Part shown: one piece after another, positions 44,016-57,419 of the stretch
Position numbering within the stretch: position 1 is the stretch's first letter
How the letters are laid out: the number at the start of each line of letters is the position of its first letter
NCBI GenBank assembly: GCA_029891385.1
Contig: CM057233.1
Location: 49,988,063 to 50,052,062 of the forward strand
Length of the DNA: 64,000 nucleotides
Reading direction: 5' to 3'
DNA from: Erythroxylum novogranatense
Taxonomy: Eukaryota; Streptophyta; Magnoliopsida; Malpighiales; Erythroxylaceae
Notes under the pieces: model-generated
What the model saw: only the letters and a program-made list of their open reading frames with translations
Databases searched by the model: none
Told to the model about the DNA's origin: nothing
Made by a program: the position numbers and the translations under genes

Positions 44016-47000
44016 TAGCACCCCTTTACCGCAGGGTACACACCGGGATGCCTGGAGGTCATTCCGGTACATATTCTACGATAAGGGCGAGCTACGTTCG
44101 ATCACTACATTCACTTCACATGGCATCATATCATTATTTACCAATAAAGCATCAATAGAAAATCACAATATTTGTGAAACCAACTTTTTCCTCATTGCAT
44201 TCCATCAAAATCAAAAGTCTACATGTTTTTCATCCCTTACTATCTGTACATCAATCAAAAACCTAGCACAAAAATACTACATGAAAGAGGAAAAAGTATC
44301 GAATCTATCTAAGCCATCCAAAAGTCCCAGCTGACTGACCTTTGAGCCATGACTTCCCTTGCCAGACACAATCTACACGACTGGGGGAGCCTCTCTGTAG
44401 CTAGGAGTCTACTCTCGGACCTGAAAAGATAACGTTGCAATTTTGGTGAGTTTTGCGAACTCAATGAGGTAACTATCATCGATGGTTCAATCAATTCATG
44501 CAACACATCAATTCATATCACAAATTATGTCACAATTTCACAGTTATCATAAGTAACACACTTTCACTTAAGCATATGGAATTTTGCTTTTCGCTTAATC
44601 AAACACATTTAACAAGATGCATATGAAATGCTCATGAGACACTTTTTCAATTATTACGTTGTTTTGAATGAGTGCCTGAACTGTCCCATATAGGGCTCAT
44701 TAAACATTGAGCCTAAGGCTCTAAATTACTATTGAGCTCGAGGCTCAAATTCACTCGTTGAGCTTTAAGCTCTAATCGGTGGCTACTCTAGTCACAACTG
44801 TCATTATCTGATTATGCATTCATGAATGAAATGCATATGCCACAATCAATCACATTATAAGCACATAGGTCTCATATTCACATTCAAGTAGCACTCGCAA
44901 CACCCCAGTACACAGTCATCAGACCTTCTGTCCGGAATCCACAATCAAATCACAATCGATCATTATTCAATATATAATCATAAGCAAACAATAATTGAGA
45001 GAAACCGTCTAGGTTACTCACCAACTGCTTCCGAAGCTAGTGCCTGGAAGTCTCGGCAATGTCTATGAGTTGATGTTCCAGTTGCGCCTCTATAACAATT
45101 AAGATACACATATATCACAAGTTGTACAATCAGAAGTGTATAATAATGCACATGCAGGAATTGAAATGTGTACAATGCGTGTTCGTGACAATCCTGGGTA
45201 TCATTCCATAAATTTCATCAAAAAACCATTCCCATATCAAAACTCATTTATTCTTAGGTTTAAGCCTCACTAAAACCATTAAACTCACAATTTATTGCTC
45301 ATATACTTATTTCAGTTTTTCCAAAACACACACTTTCGGGTCTACTGTTCGCGATCAATGAGAAAGTGAAAATGAGGTAACTTAGTCAACCTCTCTTTAA
45401 TAAAAGTGTTCCCCTATGTTTTAGGAATCCATAGACACCAAAATTACTCAATTTAGATTTCTATAGGTCAAGATATTGCCAAAACACTACAGTATGGTCA
45501 GCAAAATAACCAACTCATACTCTTTTAATCGATCCTCTCACTTTGATTCAATCCAACTTTTTCAATTTAATCTCAAAATCCACAAATTCTCCTGGAGAGG
45601 TAGATGAATGTCTTAGAAATCCAACGCTTCAAAAATCAAGTCAATCAGAGGTCGGACGAAAATGTTATAAGCAAAAGAGTGGAGAGAGGTCAGGTGAGCG
45701 CCAAAACGGGCCGGCTAACAATCGCGACAGCTCGACATCGCAAGTCAGCTCGAAAATGAGCCGCTCACGATCGCTAGTCGGCTCATTTTCAAGCCGCGTT
45801 GCGGCCGCGAGGCCAATGCTTCCTAAAAAAATTTTTCCTCTCTTCCTCATCTGAAATTTCAAAAAGCATAACGTTTCACTCAGAACTCCAAATTTTACAT
45901 ATTTGGTATCAATGGAAAGATAACAGAAATCTCTACAATTTCCATGAAGGACTCAAAGACAAATTCCACCTCTATTGGGGTCAAAATTCACTTCAAACTA
46001 TCTTTCCTGTAAATCTCATCCTAAACAGTAACACCACTTCTAAAAATCATAACTTCCTATTCCATTGTCCAAAAATTCCTTGTTTTATATCAATGGAAAG
46101 ATAAAAACACAATATACAACTGTCATGTAGAACTTAGAAGCAAATTCTACCTCTAACTAGGTCAAATTTTCACATTATTGTGACTGCCTTGTTATACATC
46201 ACCTAAACCATATCCAAATTTCAATTACTCATAACTTTCAACTCCAATGTCAAAAAATGTCACACTTTATGGAGATAGAAAGCTATGAAGAAAAACTACA
46301 ACGTTCATGAAGACTAATTTAGCAAAATCTACCTGGATCAACCTAGAAAAATTTACAAACGTTTCAGCTCAAAAAAATTCAACTATAATGCGACTATTCA
46401 TCCCTGCTCACTTTCCTACATTCATGTCAAGATTTGGGACTCTTAAAGATAAAATTAAAATTCATTGTCTTCACAAGAAATGTAGCCAAACACATCTAGT
46501 TTAACCCAAACTAAAAATCATCTCAATTGCACAACTATAGAAGAAGTTATGACTAATCCATTGAATCATACTCAAGTAAAATTTTCAGATTTTTCAAACT
46601 CTCAAGATTTTTCATCTAACTCTTCTTCTACCTCTTCCATTGTCTTTCCTCACCAATAACTACTCGATTCACTCAATATATCAACCATAACTAAGTCAAG
46701 ACCTATACTTGAACATTAACCCAAAACATAGCATCAACATGCACTCATTCATCATACTTTTCTATACTCATCTAAACATCATTATATTCAAACTCTTAAC
46801 TTCCACAACATCTCTATATCACATTTAACATCATTAATCATCAATAAAAGCAAGAAATTCACACACCCTTCCCCATTCAAGACACCCATATACCCAAAAC
46901 ACAATTCCATGAAATTAATTTCAAATAACATCACAAATGCTTCATTTAACTACAAATCCATGATATTTGACAAAATTCTTACTTAGGTTAGCTTCCAATT

Positions 47001-47812
47001 CTTCAAAATCTTCAAGAACACCAAAACTCCTTAATTCATCTAATTCATCAACAACCAACGATCATCATCATCTTGAGGGTTAGAAGGTTTGGGTTTTTAG
47101 TGACAATGGAAGAGAAAGCAAGGTGAAAGAGTAGTATGAAAGATGGTCAAAAATCAAGAAGAAGAGAGGAAGAAGAGTAGCCACGAAATTGATGGAGAAA
47201 AACCCTAAACAAATCACCAATAGCCTTTAAAATAGAAGCATCGTGGAAGACTCCAAAAGGGTTGGGTTATTTTAATAAAAGCATGGTTTAAGACATGGTT
47301 AGGCAAGTGACACTTGTCACTTGCCACATGTCTCATTTTTAGGCTCTCACTTGGTTTCTTTCCAATCAAATTTCAATTTCTACTCCAATTTTTTTCCAAA
47401 ATTTCAATAGCTCTAGTTAATAATTTCGAAAATCATTTATCTAAATTTCTATTGCCATTGGACAGTAATGTCTACTACCATTAAACAATTATTTTGTCGC
47501 TTGGCATTTTTTCTAGTCCAAAAATTACCCCAAGTTTTTAGAAAAAAAAAATTCTAAAATTCTCCAAAAATTCGAAAACCACAATAACCCTCTCCCACTC
47601 AATTTTTCATACAAACAAACCACATTTTTTAATAACAATCACATAACCGGGAAATTTCATGAATGCATGTACAGTCATTTTCATGTGCAAAATTCACTAT
47701 TCACATATATGCGGATGTTAGATTATGCATGAACATGTAAAGGCATTTTTAAGCGCTCATTGACCACTCAAAGTTACTATTCTAACCTCCCCGTCGGTAA
47801 TGGGATGTTACA
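44016..47812 (-). mobile_element. Tekay-type LTR, nearly complete (about 3.8 kb)
   Basis: It starts at TAGCACCCCTTTACCGCAGG, matching the LTR start at 8149 without its TG, and ends AATGGGATGTTACA at 47812. Family marks are a TTGAGCC/GAGGCTC cluster at 44700-44790, a GC-rich segment at 45690-45830 and TTTCATGAAGAC-like boxes. Its orientation implies a minus-strand element, but the adjoining internal sequence is plus-strand. ATTGT follows the right end. Confidence 0.75.
45748..45794. repeat. Inverted repeat in the LTR GC-rich segment
   Basis: GCTCGAAAATGAGCC (45748-45762) and GGCTCATTTTCAAGC (45780-45794) pair with one mismatch around a 17-base loop. The other LTR fragment has a weaker version near 40753-40800. 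Confidence 0.65.
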
Positions 47813-47997
47813 ATTGTTGCATTTTTTAGACTTATGATCTTGAAGAACACATTTTCAACATTTATGCCCTTATGTTTTCTGACTTAATTTGTTTGGATTT
47901 TTCATCTTCTTTGGCTCATCTTGCTTTTTCTTCTTGCAATTTTCGATCTATCGGGCATAACTCCATGTCTAGATTATGTATTGAAGTGGCGTGGTTC

Positions 47998-49161
47998 TTA
48001 GTGCTTGCTCGAATTTGCTTTCAAGCCTCCTATATACTCCATGTCTCTAATTTTATCTAAAATTTTATCCAACATGGATTCCATTGAGCTTAGTTTTTTT
48101 GGTTGGAAGCCTGATTGTCCTTGACGTCTGAATTGTCCTCTAGCATTGTTCGTCCAAGAGAAGTAAGGGTGATTCTTCCACCCAGGGTTATAAGTGTTAG
48201 AGTAGGGATTGTTTACCCCTCCTCGTCCATATTGAGCTCCCATATAATTCACTTGCTCTGGATCGCTTTCCCTCATCAAGTAATATTTCACCATATCATG
48301 TTCCATTTGTCCATAAAGTTCACACTTAAGTTGCACGGTTTTTACCAAAGTTGAGGTCGAAGCCTTCATATTGTTGAGTTGTAGAGTCAAGTTATCAACT
48401 TTCGTTTGCATTTCCTTCATTTGATCAATAACTATAATTTCTTTTTGTTCTTGGAAGGTTATCAACTTTCTTTTGTCCACAGGTAGCTATTACTCGCCAT
48501 CTCCTCTATCAACTCTTTTGCTTCATCAACTGTCTTTCTCATCATTAATCCTCTTGAAGTTGCGTCGAACATGCCTCTCGTATGTGGGGTTACTCCATTA
48601 TAAAATGTTTACAACAAGAATTCCTTGGGTAAGTTATGGTGTGGGCATTTCCGTTGCAAATCCTTGTATCATTCCCACGCTTTATGGATCGATTGCCTGT
48701 CACTTTGTTGGAAGTTAGTAATCTCCTTGATGATCTAAGTGGTCTTAGTCAGGGGAAAATACTTGTTTAAAAAGGCAGAACTAGCTGATCTCATGTTGTG
48801 ACATTAGCTGGGTTAAGAGAATGGTATCAAGCCTTTGCTCTATATCTATGGGTAAAAAGGAAGAGCCTAATTATGATTACATCTTCTGACGTCTGATGGT
48901 ATCGAAAGTTATCACAAATTTCAAGGAAATTCACTATGTGTGCATTAGGATCTTCATTCGTTAGTCCATAAAATTGCACGTTCTGTTGAAGCATGTTTAG
49001 GAGAGCTGGTTTGATTTCAAATGATGCTACTTGTTCAGGTGGCCTAGCTACTCCTTAGTTAGTTGTATTAAACCCTAGTCTCATGAAGTCCATAAGGGTT
49101 CCTTGTTGACGTCCTTGGTTTGCTCCGTGGTCCAAATCTTGCTGAAATACCTCAGCCATTG
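47998..49161 (-). pseudogene. Athila-type gag remnant
   Basis: From ATG 49161 the minus strand reads MAEVFQQDLDHGANQGRQQ, then IKPALLNMLQQNVQFYGLTNEDPNAHIVNFLEICD. After frame changes it gives CPHHNLPKEFLL, RGMFDATSRGLMMRKTVDEAKELIEEMAS and, in an open frame at 47998-48480, VNYMGAQYGRGGVNNPYSNTYNPGWKNHPYFSW and PKKLSSMESMLDKIL. This is the gag of Athila gypsy elements. No protease, RT or integrase follows; the copy ends against the Tekay LTR at 47812. Confidence 0.8.
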
Positions 49162-50816
49162 TTGATTTCATGATTTCTTCTTCTTCACACCAAGCTTTCC
49201 TTCTTCTCTTTCTCATTCTCTCAACAATTCTCTCCAGGGTTTCTCTTCAAAAGTGGCTGATGCAAAAGCTCACTCATCTTCTTTGTCTTATTCTTTATGT
49301 ATCTTTTGTGTTCTAAGCATCCCTATGGTTTTTTGGAGGTCTGAAAGGTCCAAAAACTCCCTCAAAATTTGACGTTTTTGAGTATCTATGCGTCTGCCTG
49401 ATGCAGGCCACGATTGTGGGTCACATCTGAGCCTTCTGTCATGATCGTGACAAGCAAGCCATAATCATAAGTTGTGTCCTAGGCTTCTGTCATGATCGTG
49501 GCATATGGGCCACGATCGTAGGCTAACTCCAGTGCTTTTGTCATGATAAAGGTCTATTATGTCACGATCGTGTTTCAGCCCGAATGTCTTTGAAACTTCT
49601 CTGCTCTTTGATGTTGACCTTGAAACACTAACAAACACATTAGGATACCTCAAAGACATAATAATTAAGCTCAAAGACTTGTACTAACCTATAAAAATAC
49701 TTAAATACAATTAATAAACAAACTAATATAATTCTAACCTAAACACATACTAAACGATTGAATTAACAATTAAATACATATCAAATTAAGCCCTAAAATA
49801 TTATGCAAATCACACTTGTCAAACTACAACAAGAATAAAACGTGTAATTGAATCATAACAAATCAATCAATATAATTGCATTAAATAAAAGATTAAAATA
49901 TAATGTTATCACAAACTAGGGTACTTAGACACTAAACACGTTTAGTTACTCATAAAAAATGGAATCAAAGATAAACATGTAGAAAAACTAATAAAAAACA
50001 AAGAAACCATGATTCTAAATCTCCATTTCTCTTATATTGAATCTTCTAGTTACCTACCGGATCTTTTGATGTATTTTTCGTATTTTCCTCATGCCTTGAT
50101 CAAAATCTTTGCCTTTCTTGGTATCTTATGTCTCAAAAATGCTTAATAATTTGGCCCTTTTTTAATTTGCCTCCACTCACGTCAATAGTTTCATAAGTCA
50201 ATAGTAATAATTATAATCATTTCAACAGTATCACAGTGAAGTGAAAAGAAACTATAAAAAAGGTTTCTATCTTACAAGTTCATAGATGCGGTTCTGGAAG
50301 TAAATGGCACAAATATAAGAGGTGTGTTATTTCTTTTTCAAAAGTCAGAGAGCCAACTCATACCATATTACCCTTTTCATTCCTTATTATGCATTATTGA
50401 ATTGGATAAAATCAAGATAAGATATCATAAAAGCCAGTTGCCTTGCTTTTTAGTTTTTTTGGTCCTTCATTTTATGTAACTTGGTTATTTGTCAAAATAC
50501 AAATGCAGTTGGCAATAAGGAACATGAAAACGTAAAAATGACAATGGCAACAAGGAATGACCATATTGAGGAAGATATCATCATTCGTACATTACAACAT
50601 ACAAATTAGCTTTCTAATTTAAAAACATACAAGAGATCATAAATTTGCAATGCACAGGAAAAGATAAATAGGAATGTGGAAATAGTTGCCTGTAACTTCG
50701 CATATTATACAGCCACCTCATTCTTATTCCTCCTCTTTCAAACTGAATCGATATTCTTCAAATAATTGTGACTAAATTGAATGTAACGTAATAAGCAGCC
50801 TATTAGTATTTGAAGG
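49162..50816. other. Non-coding region between the Athila gag and the pectin acetylesterase gene
   Basis: It contains imperfect repeats of CTTCTGTCATGATCGTG near 49430-49590, probably Athila leader or LTR sequence, then AT-rich DNA. The part nearest 50816 is expected to be the 3' untranslated region of the gene to the right. No primer site was found. Confidence 0.35.
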
Positions 50817-53800
50817 TCATTTAAAAACTAGATTGTGGCAAGTCTTATCGCAAGGGTAGGCGCAATCGATTGCCCTAACACTTGATCTGTCAAAGTACCA
50901 ATCTCCAACTGCAGTTGCAACAGCCTGCAATTTTAATGCAGAACAAATGACATGCTTGATAAGAACTCTGAGAAAACAAAGTGTATTATTAGCTCAAAAA
51001 ACATCAAGTTTTATTTAAACTAAAGGTCTTTTTCAACATTTTCAGATTTCCTCAGGTTATATTTCTATTCCTGGATGATTTTCTTAGGACTATATCTTCC
51101 ACAATTATGGTCTCACGTCATTTCACAAGCTGCCATAAGATTCTAAAACAGCATATTTCAGAAAACTACAATCATTAAAGAAACATCGAACACACTATTC
51201 TTTCTTGGATGGTATAGAAGTTCAGGAACTATCGTATGTAAAGACAACACATACCTTGTTCCCAAGAACAGGAGAATCATCAGCAAACCATGTGTCTTGT
51301 CGTTCAGTTTGGCAATGAGCAAAGCATGAATTTATAAACAGTCCATTCTGTCTAGACATTGCAAATCCTTTTATTGCATTCAGCATGTGATTCCTAAATC
51401 CTGCCCCAAATGATGAATGAAAGTTCCTTAATATGTGATAAGTATCCGATATAATTTCACCACCTTCATCAGACAAATGGAATGAACAAAATTACCTTGA
51501 AGATATCGAATCTGTGATGCAGAGCATTTAGCATGGTTCTTTCTGCACTCACTCCAGTAGCCGTGGGGATCTGCAGATGGTGGTGCTAAGCTGGTCTGTA
51601 TCTGATTTCAGAATGCAACATGAGTCAATAATCTAGTGAAAGCTTTCTTTAAGCAATATATTAATTGTGCATCCCATTCATGAAGGCCATCCAGCAATAC
51701 TCGTGTATGATCAAGTCTGGCATCTAGACCTTAACATATTATTCTGCAAATTGACATTACAATATACAAGAGTGACATTCTTACCTGCCATGAATCATAT
51801 GCTGTGTTGACAAGGAAAAGTGGAGTCTTCACATTGTTGATGATGTTCTGCGGGAAGAAGCACTAGGACAACAGAAAATTACAGATTTAAAGGTGAGTTT
51901 GAGGATTACAGAATTTATTTACAAAAAAGGCAGGCAACCCGGTCATCCTCTCCCACCCCCAAAGGAAAAAGAAAAGAAAAAGAAAATAAAGAGAAAGAAG
52001 TAAACAAGATTACAGAAGTTGGATCAAGGTGGCTAGTGCACAACCGAGGCAGGTTATTTTGTACACCCTGTGACAAATGTAGCAATTTCCATAAGCATGT
52101 AGTATAAACGTAATTCTCAAACCAAAAGTTTTCACATCTATAGTTTACCTGCAAAGCCACAACACCTCCATACATGTTCCTTAAAGTGCGGCCACCAGCA
52201 ACATCAACTCTAAAATCCAAAAACAAGGGCTAATTGGTAATGCGTGGGACAAAATGCCCTTCAGAAGATATTAATACACAAGAGTGTAGGAAACAAGTAT
52301 AAAGAGTAACGAAATTACACATCAAGGAATAAACCAGCATCACTCAAGCATTTCACTTTGGTCATTCTAGGAAACAGGCCTTTGAACTCATCACAGTGTA
52401 AAATGGAAGCTAGACCCCCAGCAGAGCAGCCAGAAAGAAGAGCCTGGGGCAGAAATAAAGAAAGTTATTGCCAGAAGGATTAAGGTGGAAAGATTGAGAA
52501 AAGAGACCAAATTCAAGCGTAAAACCTGATGGGCATAACGCATTCCCTTTGACATCAAATCCTCCATAGCAGCTAACCAAATGCGTTGCCCTCTAAATTG
52601 CAATTGTGCAGCCTAAAAACAAAACAATTCATAATATTTGATATGAAGTTAACAATTAAATAATACAGAAGGAAAGATGACTAATCAAGATAAGATTATA
52701 GCAATTATAAATGTTAGGATGTCAACCCTATTTTCACTGTCTCCAGTAAAAGAGGCACCATCACAATATCGCAACTTTACTCTGTTCCAGTTGAAAAAAT
52801 CTGATGCACCACATAAACTCAATAAGAAAGGCATTCCATATGCATAAATTGACAGAAATAAAAAGGAAACATATAAAAACAAAATACCAGGAAATTTCTG
52901 CGAAAATTGAGGTTTGGGACAATACCAGGGTTTTCTTGAGGTTTATTACTCAATATTCCAGTAAATGCCAACTGCCTTTCCATATATCTGGACGAACCAC
53001 GGCGAGTTGTTTTGCGATAGACACAATTTCGAATGCTGTTGCACCAACCTCCTCCCTGCAGATGATGTTTGACAAGTAAAGTTTTCTATGTGAAATGCTG
53101 TGAAATTAAGGATTTTTGAGACACTTATGGAACAAATTAAGCTTAGCACTACGGCATTACATCTAACAGGTAAACCGAAAGTATCCTAACCTTCATATAC
53201 ACCAAAATTCTGTATAACAACACAGCTATTTATACTTTATTTTGGGCAATACCGGTTGCAACAGGAAAGTATGAATCATCATTCCTTAAGCATATGACCA
53301 TTTTTTCCTATTTATTTTGTGATGCACACTAACATGCAGTTAGAGAACTCCAGAATAGTACAAATAAGACTATTTGTGCGAAACACTGCATTATCAATGA
53401 CAACTAGCAGAAGAGATGCTTAATTTTGCAAGAAGAAAGCATTAGGTGGTTATGGTACTTATCTCAGCCAGTTGAAGAATTGAACAGTTAAAACTGAGCC
53501 GGAAGAGAGGAAGATAGCAAAGCATATAACTAATTAGAATCATGTCAGAAAAGAAACACAAACGCCAGAGGAAAAAAGTAATAATAAACAATTTCATCGT
53601 CAGTAATATATGGACTACAAACCTCCAACTGAATAAGCCAACTATTTGCTCCTGAACCATATCCACGATGCAAATGATATCCAGGTAAAGTTCCATCTAG
53701 ACAAACTGCAGAATTAGAATAAACAAAGATAAGTAAGAGACCTTGATTGAATTCATATTAAATGCAATGTGTACCCATATGAAATAGGTAAGCTTTGCCA

Positions 53801-54611
53801 CATGTTGAGGAGATTAAAATACTAACTAGGAAGGTTAAACTCCTGATCCGCATTTAACACAATTCAAAGTGAGGTGTAAATAACCAGTCGTCCTCGAACC
53901 CGCATGCACAAAGAGAGAGAGACAGAGATGGATCTAAACCCTCTCAGATCGGAAAAGCAACGTCATATTTCATTAATAAGCTCAAAGAAGAACAGATACA
54001 ATTTTAGATCAAGCAACATTATTATCCCTTCATTGTCTGGAAAACAGCCAAATCAAACCAAGAAGAAGAAAACAGGAAACGAAGATGTGAGCGGTAGAGA
54101 ATGGAATCAAAAGTCTTGTTAGAGAAGCAAAATGTGTGAACAAGTCATAGCATGTTCCTAGAAAATAAAGCAAAATATAGAGAAAAAGAAACCATGGTGT
54201 TTTATCTTCTTTTACATTTTGCTAATAATATGTGAGGAAAGAGAACCAGGAACCAAAAGCGACTCCATTAGCATCCTCATTAATCAAAGAATCATAAAAG
54301 GAACAGGAGTTAGTGAACAAGAGCTGAATGAAGAAATGTGTATGATAGAGGAAAGGATGGAACCAATTTGACAGGTAAATGAAAGATGAACAGTAGGAAA
54401 AAGTAGAGATATTTGAGTAACCTGCTCCTTTTGCAGCAGCTCCTTGAATGAGAGTAAGTCCTACCCAGAGAGCGTTGAGAACCGGCTTAGATTCATTATA
54501 ATAAGAAAATGCTTGAGTGTAAAGAAATTCTGTTTCATTGAAATCCATAAATCCATAAACCCGAATTCTGGAAAACAAAACCAAAACGATCCAAACCCAC
54601 AAAAGCTTCAT
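50817..54611 (-). CDS. PAE: Pectin acetylesterase (Notum/PAE family), 12 exons, 413 residues
   Basis: Exons on the minus strand: 54611-54422, 53705-53623, 53055-52926, 52800-52727, 52612-52526, 52443-52319, 52209-52149, 52067-52014, 51862-51785, 51601-51496, 51400-51255, 50924-50817. All eleven introns are GT-AG and phases join without a stop. The protein has a hydrophobic signal peptide (residues 1 to about 20). Family blocks are [28 protein letters not shown] and [20 protein letters not shown]. The nucleophile motif GCSAGG has Ser195; the triad is completed by Asp291 (TAYDSWQ) and His358 (NSCFAHCQ). Such enzymes remove acetyl groups from pectin in the cell wall after secretion. Length is normal. 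It is the only intact host gene seen, placed between retroelement remnants. Confidence 0.95.
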
Positions 54612-54728
54612 GCTTTGAGCAACAGAAGCAAAGCCTTGAAAATGAAAGAAGACAGCAACTCAAAATGCTTCAAGTTAAAAGCAAGCCCTCATAAGGAATG
54701 AGCTGAAGGCGAAGCTGAAGGCTTGGCC

Positions 54729-54745
54729 TCTTATTTATTTAATGA
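54729..54745 (-). promoter_or_regulatory. Possible TATA box of the pectin acetylesterase gene
   Basis: The minus strand reads TTAAATAAATAAGAGG about 120 bases upstream of the ATG at 54611. Position and composition are compatible with a TATA element, but AT-rich context makes chance likely. Confidence 0.3.
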
Positions 54746-57400
54746 ATATCCGTACTTTACATAGAAGCTAAAATGTGGAAGAAAATCTAACTCTAACCAG
54801 AACGTATGAGAGAGAGAACATGAGCTGTTTCCCAAAGAACAAAGTTTGCCGGGCTTTTCTACAAAGTTGCACGTTTCGAATCCAGGCAAAACATACACAT
54901 CAACTATGCAAACAAAGACGGATGGTCAAAAAATTCAATTTTTAATTACAAAAATCTTGGTCGTTTATTTTTTTTATTTTTTAACTTTTTAATTCAATTT
55001 ATTTAAATAATTCTTGTTTTATTAAAAAATAATTAATTAATTACTTTTGTAAATTAATAAATTTTATAATCTAAAATAAATTAATCAATGTTCTTTTAAT
55101 AATTTTTAATTAAATTTTAAATTTATCCTTAAATAAAAAAATTAATTTTATTTAATTTTAATTAATTTTATGATAGTCTAATATCGATTAAATTTTTAAA
55201 ATTTTAAATTTTTATTAAAAAACTTTAAATTTCTTATATTACCGATTTAATTTTAATACAAACATGTAATATTTATAATTTATAAATTAATCGTAAAATT
55301 TAATAATAAATAAGTAAAAATCTTTAACTGCATTTTAAGTCATTGACTACTTGTCACAAGTGATCAGATCCTCTCTTATCACAGACAGGGGCGGACTCCG
55401 GACATTTACTTGCTACTAATTTTAATAACTACCCGCGTGTTACATTTTACAAGTCATACGAATGTTTGTTAAGGTCAGTCAGTCATAGTTAAACCTATAT
55501 TAAAAGATTAAAATCTTGTCTCTTTGTTTGTTACATTTTCCATAGTTATAGTTATAGAACAAACATAATTTTATTCTTTTAATTTAATGTTTATTTTTAT
55601 TTTATTTTAAAATTAAAATAATCAAATCCTTATATTTACTAGTTATTTTACACTAATTTTTTAATCAATTTTCTGAAATCCTAATTAATTTATCGGTGAC
55701 TCTGTATAATTTGTTGATTTATCTAATCTAACTCAGATTATGATGATCGTGTCTAAACGTACTAGTGAAGTTGAATCCAAAGATACTGAATTATTCATAA
55801 CTTCACCACTAGCAAGACAAGTTCCACCACTAGTCGCTGATTTTTCCATCAATAAATTTTAAATTAGACATACAATTTCAAATGGCATTGTATGTTATTA
55901 CATAAAATATTCACCAAAGCATGATAATAGCAAACTTTTCAACTAATAATTTTAATTTTAAAAATCTTTTAATTGAGTATTTAAAGTTGCATATCAAAAT
56001 GTAGATATAATATGTGAAGTTATTAACATTCCATACTCTATAGCACAAAAATCCAATAGGAATAATAAAACTTAGTATACAAAACAGTAAATAGGAAGAA
56101 GGAGGATAAAAGTTTGAGAGTGTGTGCCACCGTCACGTCATTAGTTGGATCGGCGAGTGGAATGTATGAATTAGGAAAGGCGTGGAGCTTCTGAAAACAA
56201 ACCCTAGGGCATAGAATGATAGTGACTTAGTTTATCATCATGACTTCAATAATGGCATCCACCCTCCTCCACCACCCATTACAACATTATACCGCATCAT
56301 ACAATGATTAATTAATACTTATTTGATATCAATATTCTCTTCTATTTAAAATAAATATTAGTGACATGTTTGATATACTTTTAAAAATACACATTTATTA
56401 AAAAGTTAGTGACATGTTTGATATATTTTATTAATTAATGTTGAATTGTTTTAAAATGTAATCTATATAATTAGGATGTGAGAAAAATTAAAAGATAATT
56501 TTGAAAATAAAATTATAAACATACATAAAAAATCGTAAACAACATTTATTTTAAATAATTAAAATTCTCCTAAAATAATATTTATTTTATTTAAGAGGGA
56601 ATAATTTATTACGCATTTTCTTTGTTCTTAATTCACACTGTCTCTGTTTGTTTGTGGCTGAAGTGATTAGGAGGAGGTCCGCATGGGTTGATTTTATCAC
56701 GAATGTCTGCCTCAACCGAAGAATTGCATTGATGACGTCCTGTCTTTGTCCTGTCTTTCTCTCCGCCCCTCGTCTTTATCGTTTCTTTCTTTTTCTCGTT
56801 TTCGCGGTAATTAAAGAAACTCCACAGGAAGACCATTGTCCACCGACAATATCGTGACCTGTAGACCGCAGTTTCTGACAAACAAGTCTTCGACACATGA
56901 TTCCATGCAGCCCCACTTCTTGCATGAGAGGCTGTTCTTACATTATCATTTGATTTTAAGTCCAAGGTGCGAGAGGCCCGTAACCATACCCATCATCGCT
57001 AAGCGACTGTTTTCCTCCTAATAATTAGACAAAAGGGACACTTTTTACCCTAAATTTTACACCAATTGACAAGTATAACTCAAATATTTGGATATTAAAA
57101 ATTTTAACTCTAACATTTTAAAAAGGTTAAATTATAACCTAATGTTAATAGAAAATTCAAACTATTCTATTAAATATCAAGTTAACGCTGACTCAGTATT
57201 TAACAATTATTATTTTATTTAAATAAGTAGGTCTTCTTTGTCACGTTATCACTAACGAGACAACTGAGACTCGCCTTTTAATTAAATTAAATAATTTTAT
57301 TATTAAAAGTGGGACCCACCAATATATTAAAGCTTAATCATATCGTTAAGACCCACTAATTTTGGTAAGTGGGGGGATTAGATAAGTGGTAAACAAAACA
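54746..57400. other. Intergenic DNA between the pectin acetylesterase and GRF genes
   Basis: Mostly AT-rich sequence. A less AT-rich island at about 56640-57020 has open frames on both strands but none I recognise. The two neighbouring genes are divergently transcribed, so both promoters lie here. Confidence 0.4.
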
Positions 57401-57419
57401 ATGAAACCTTTATCGCTTT

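Noticed and set aside
45543..45854. Plus-strand open frame in the LTR
   Set aside because: It spans the GC-rich hairpin segment of an LTR and is not maintained in the other LTR fragment.
51915..52226. Separate minus-strand gene
   Set aside because: It is exon 7 and exon 8 of the pectin acetylesterase read through the intron between them.
53904..54122. Small plus-strand gene within 53904-54122
   Set aside because: It lies in intron 1 of the pectin acetylesterase gene, on the opposite strand, with no domain.
56633..57021. Host gene on either strand in the GC-richer island
   Set aside because: Open frames overlap on both strands and none has a recognisable domain or splice context.
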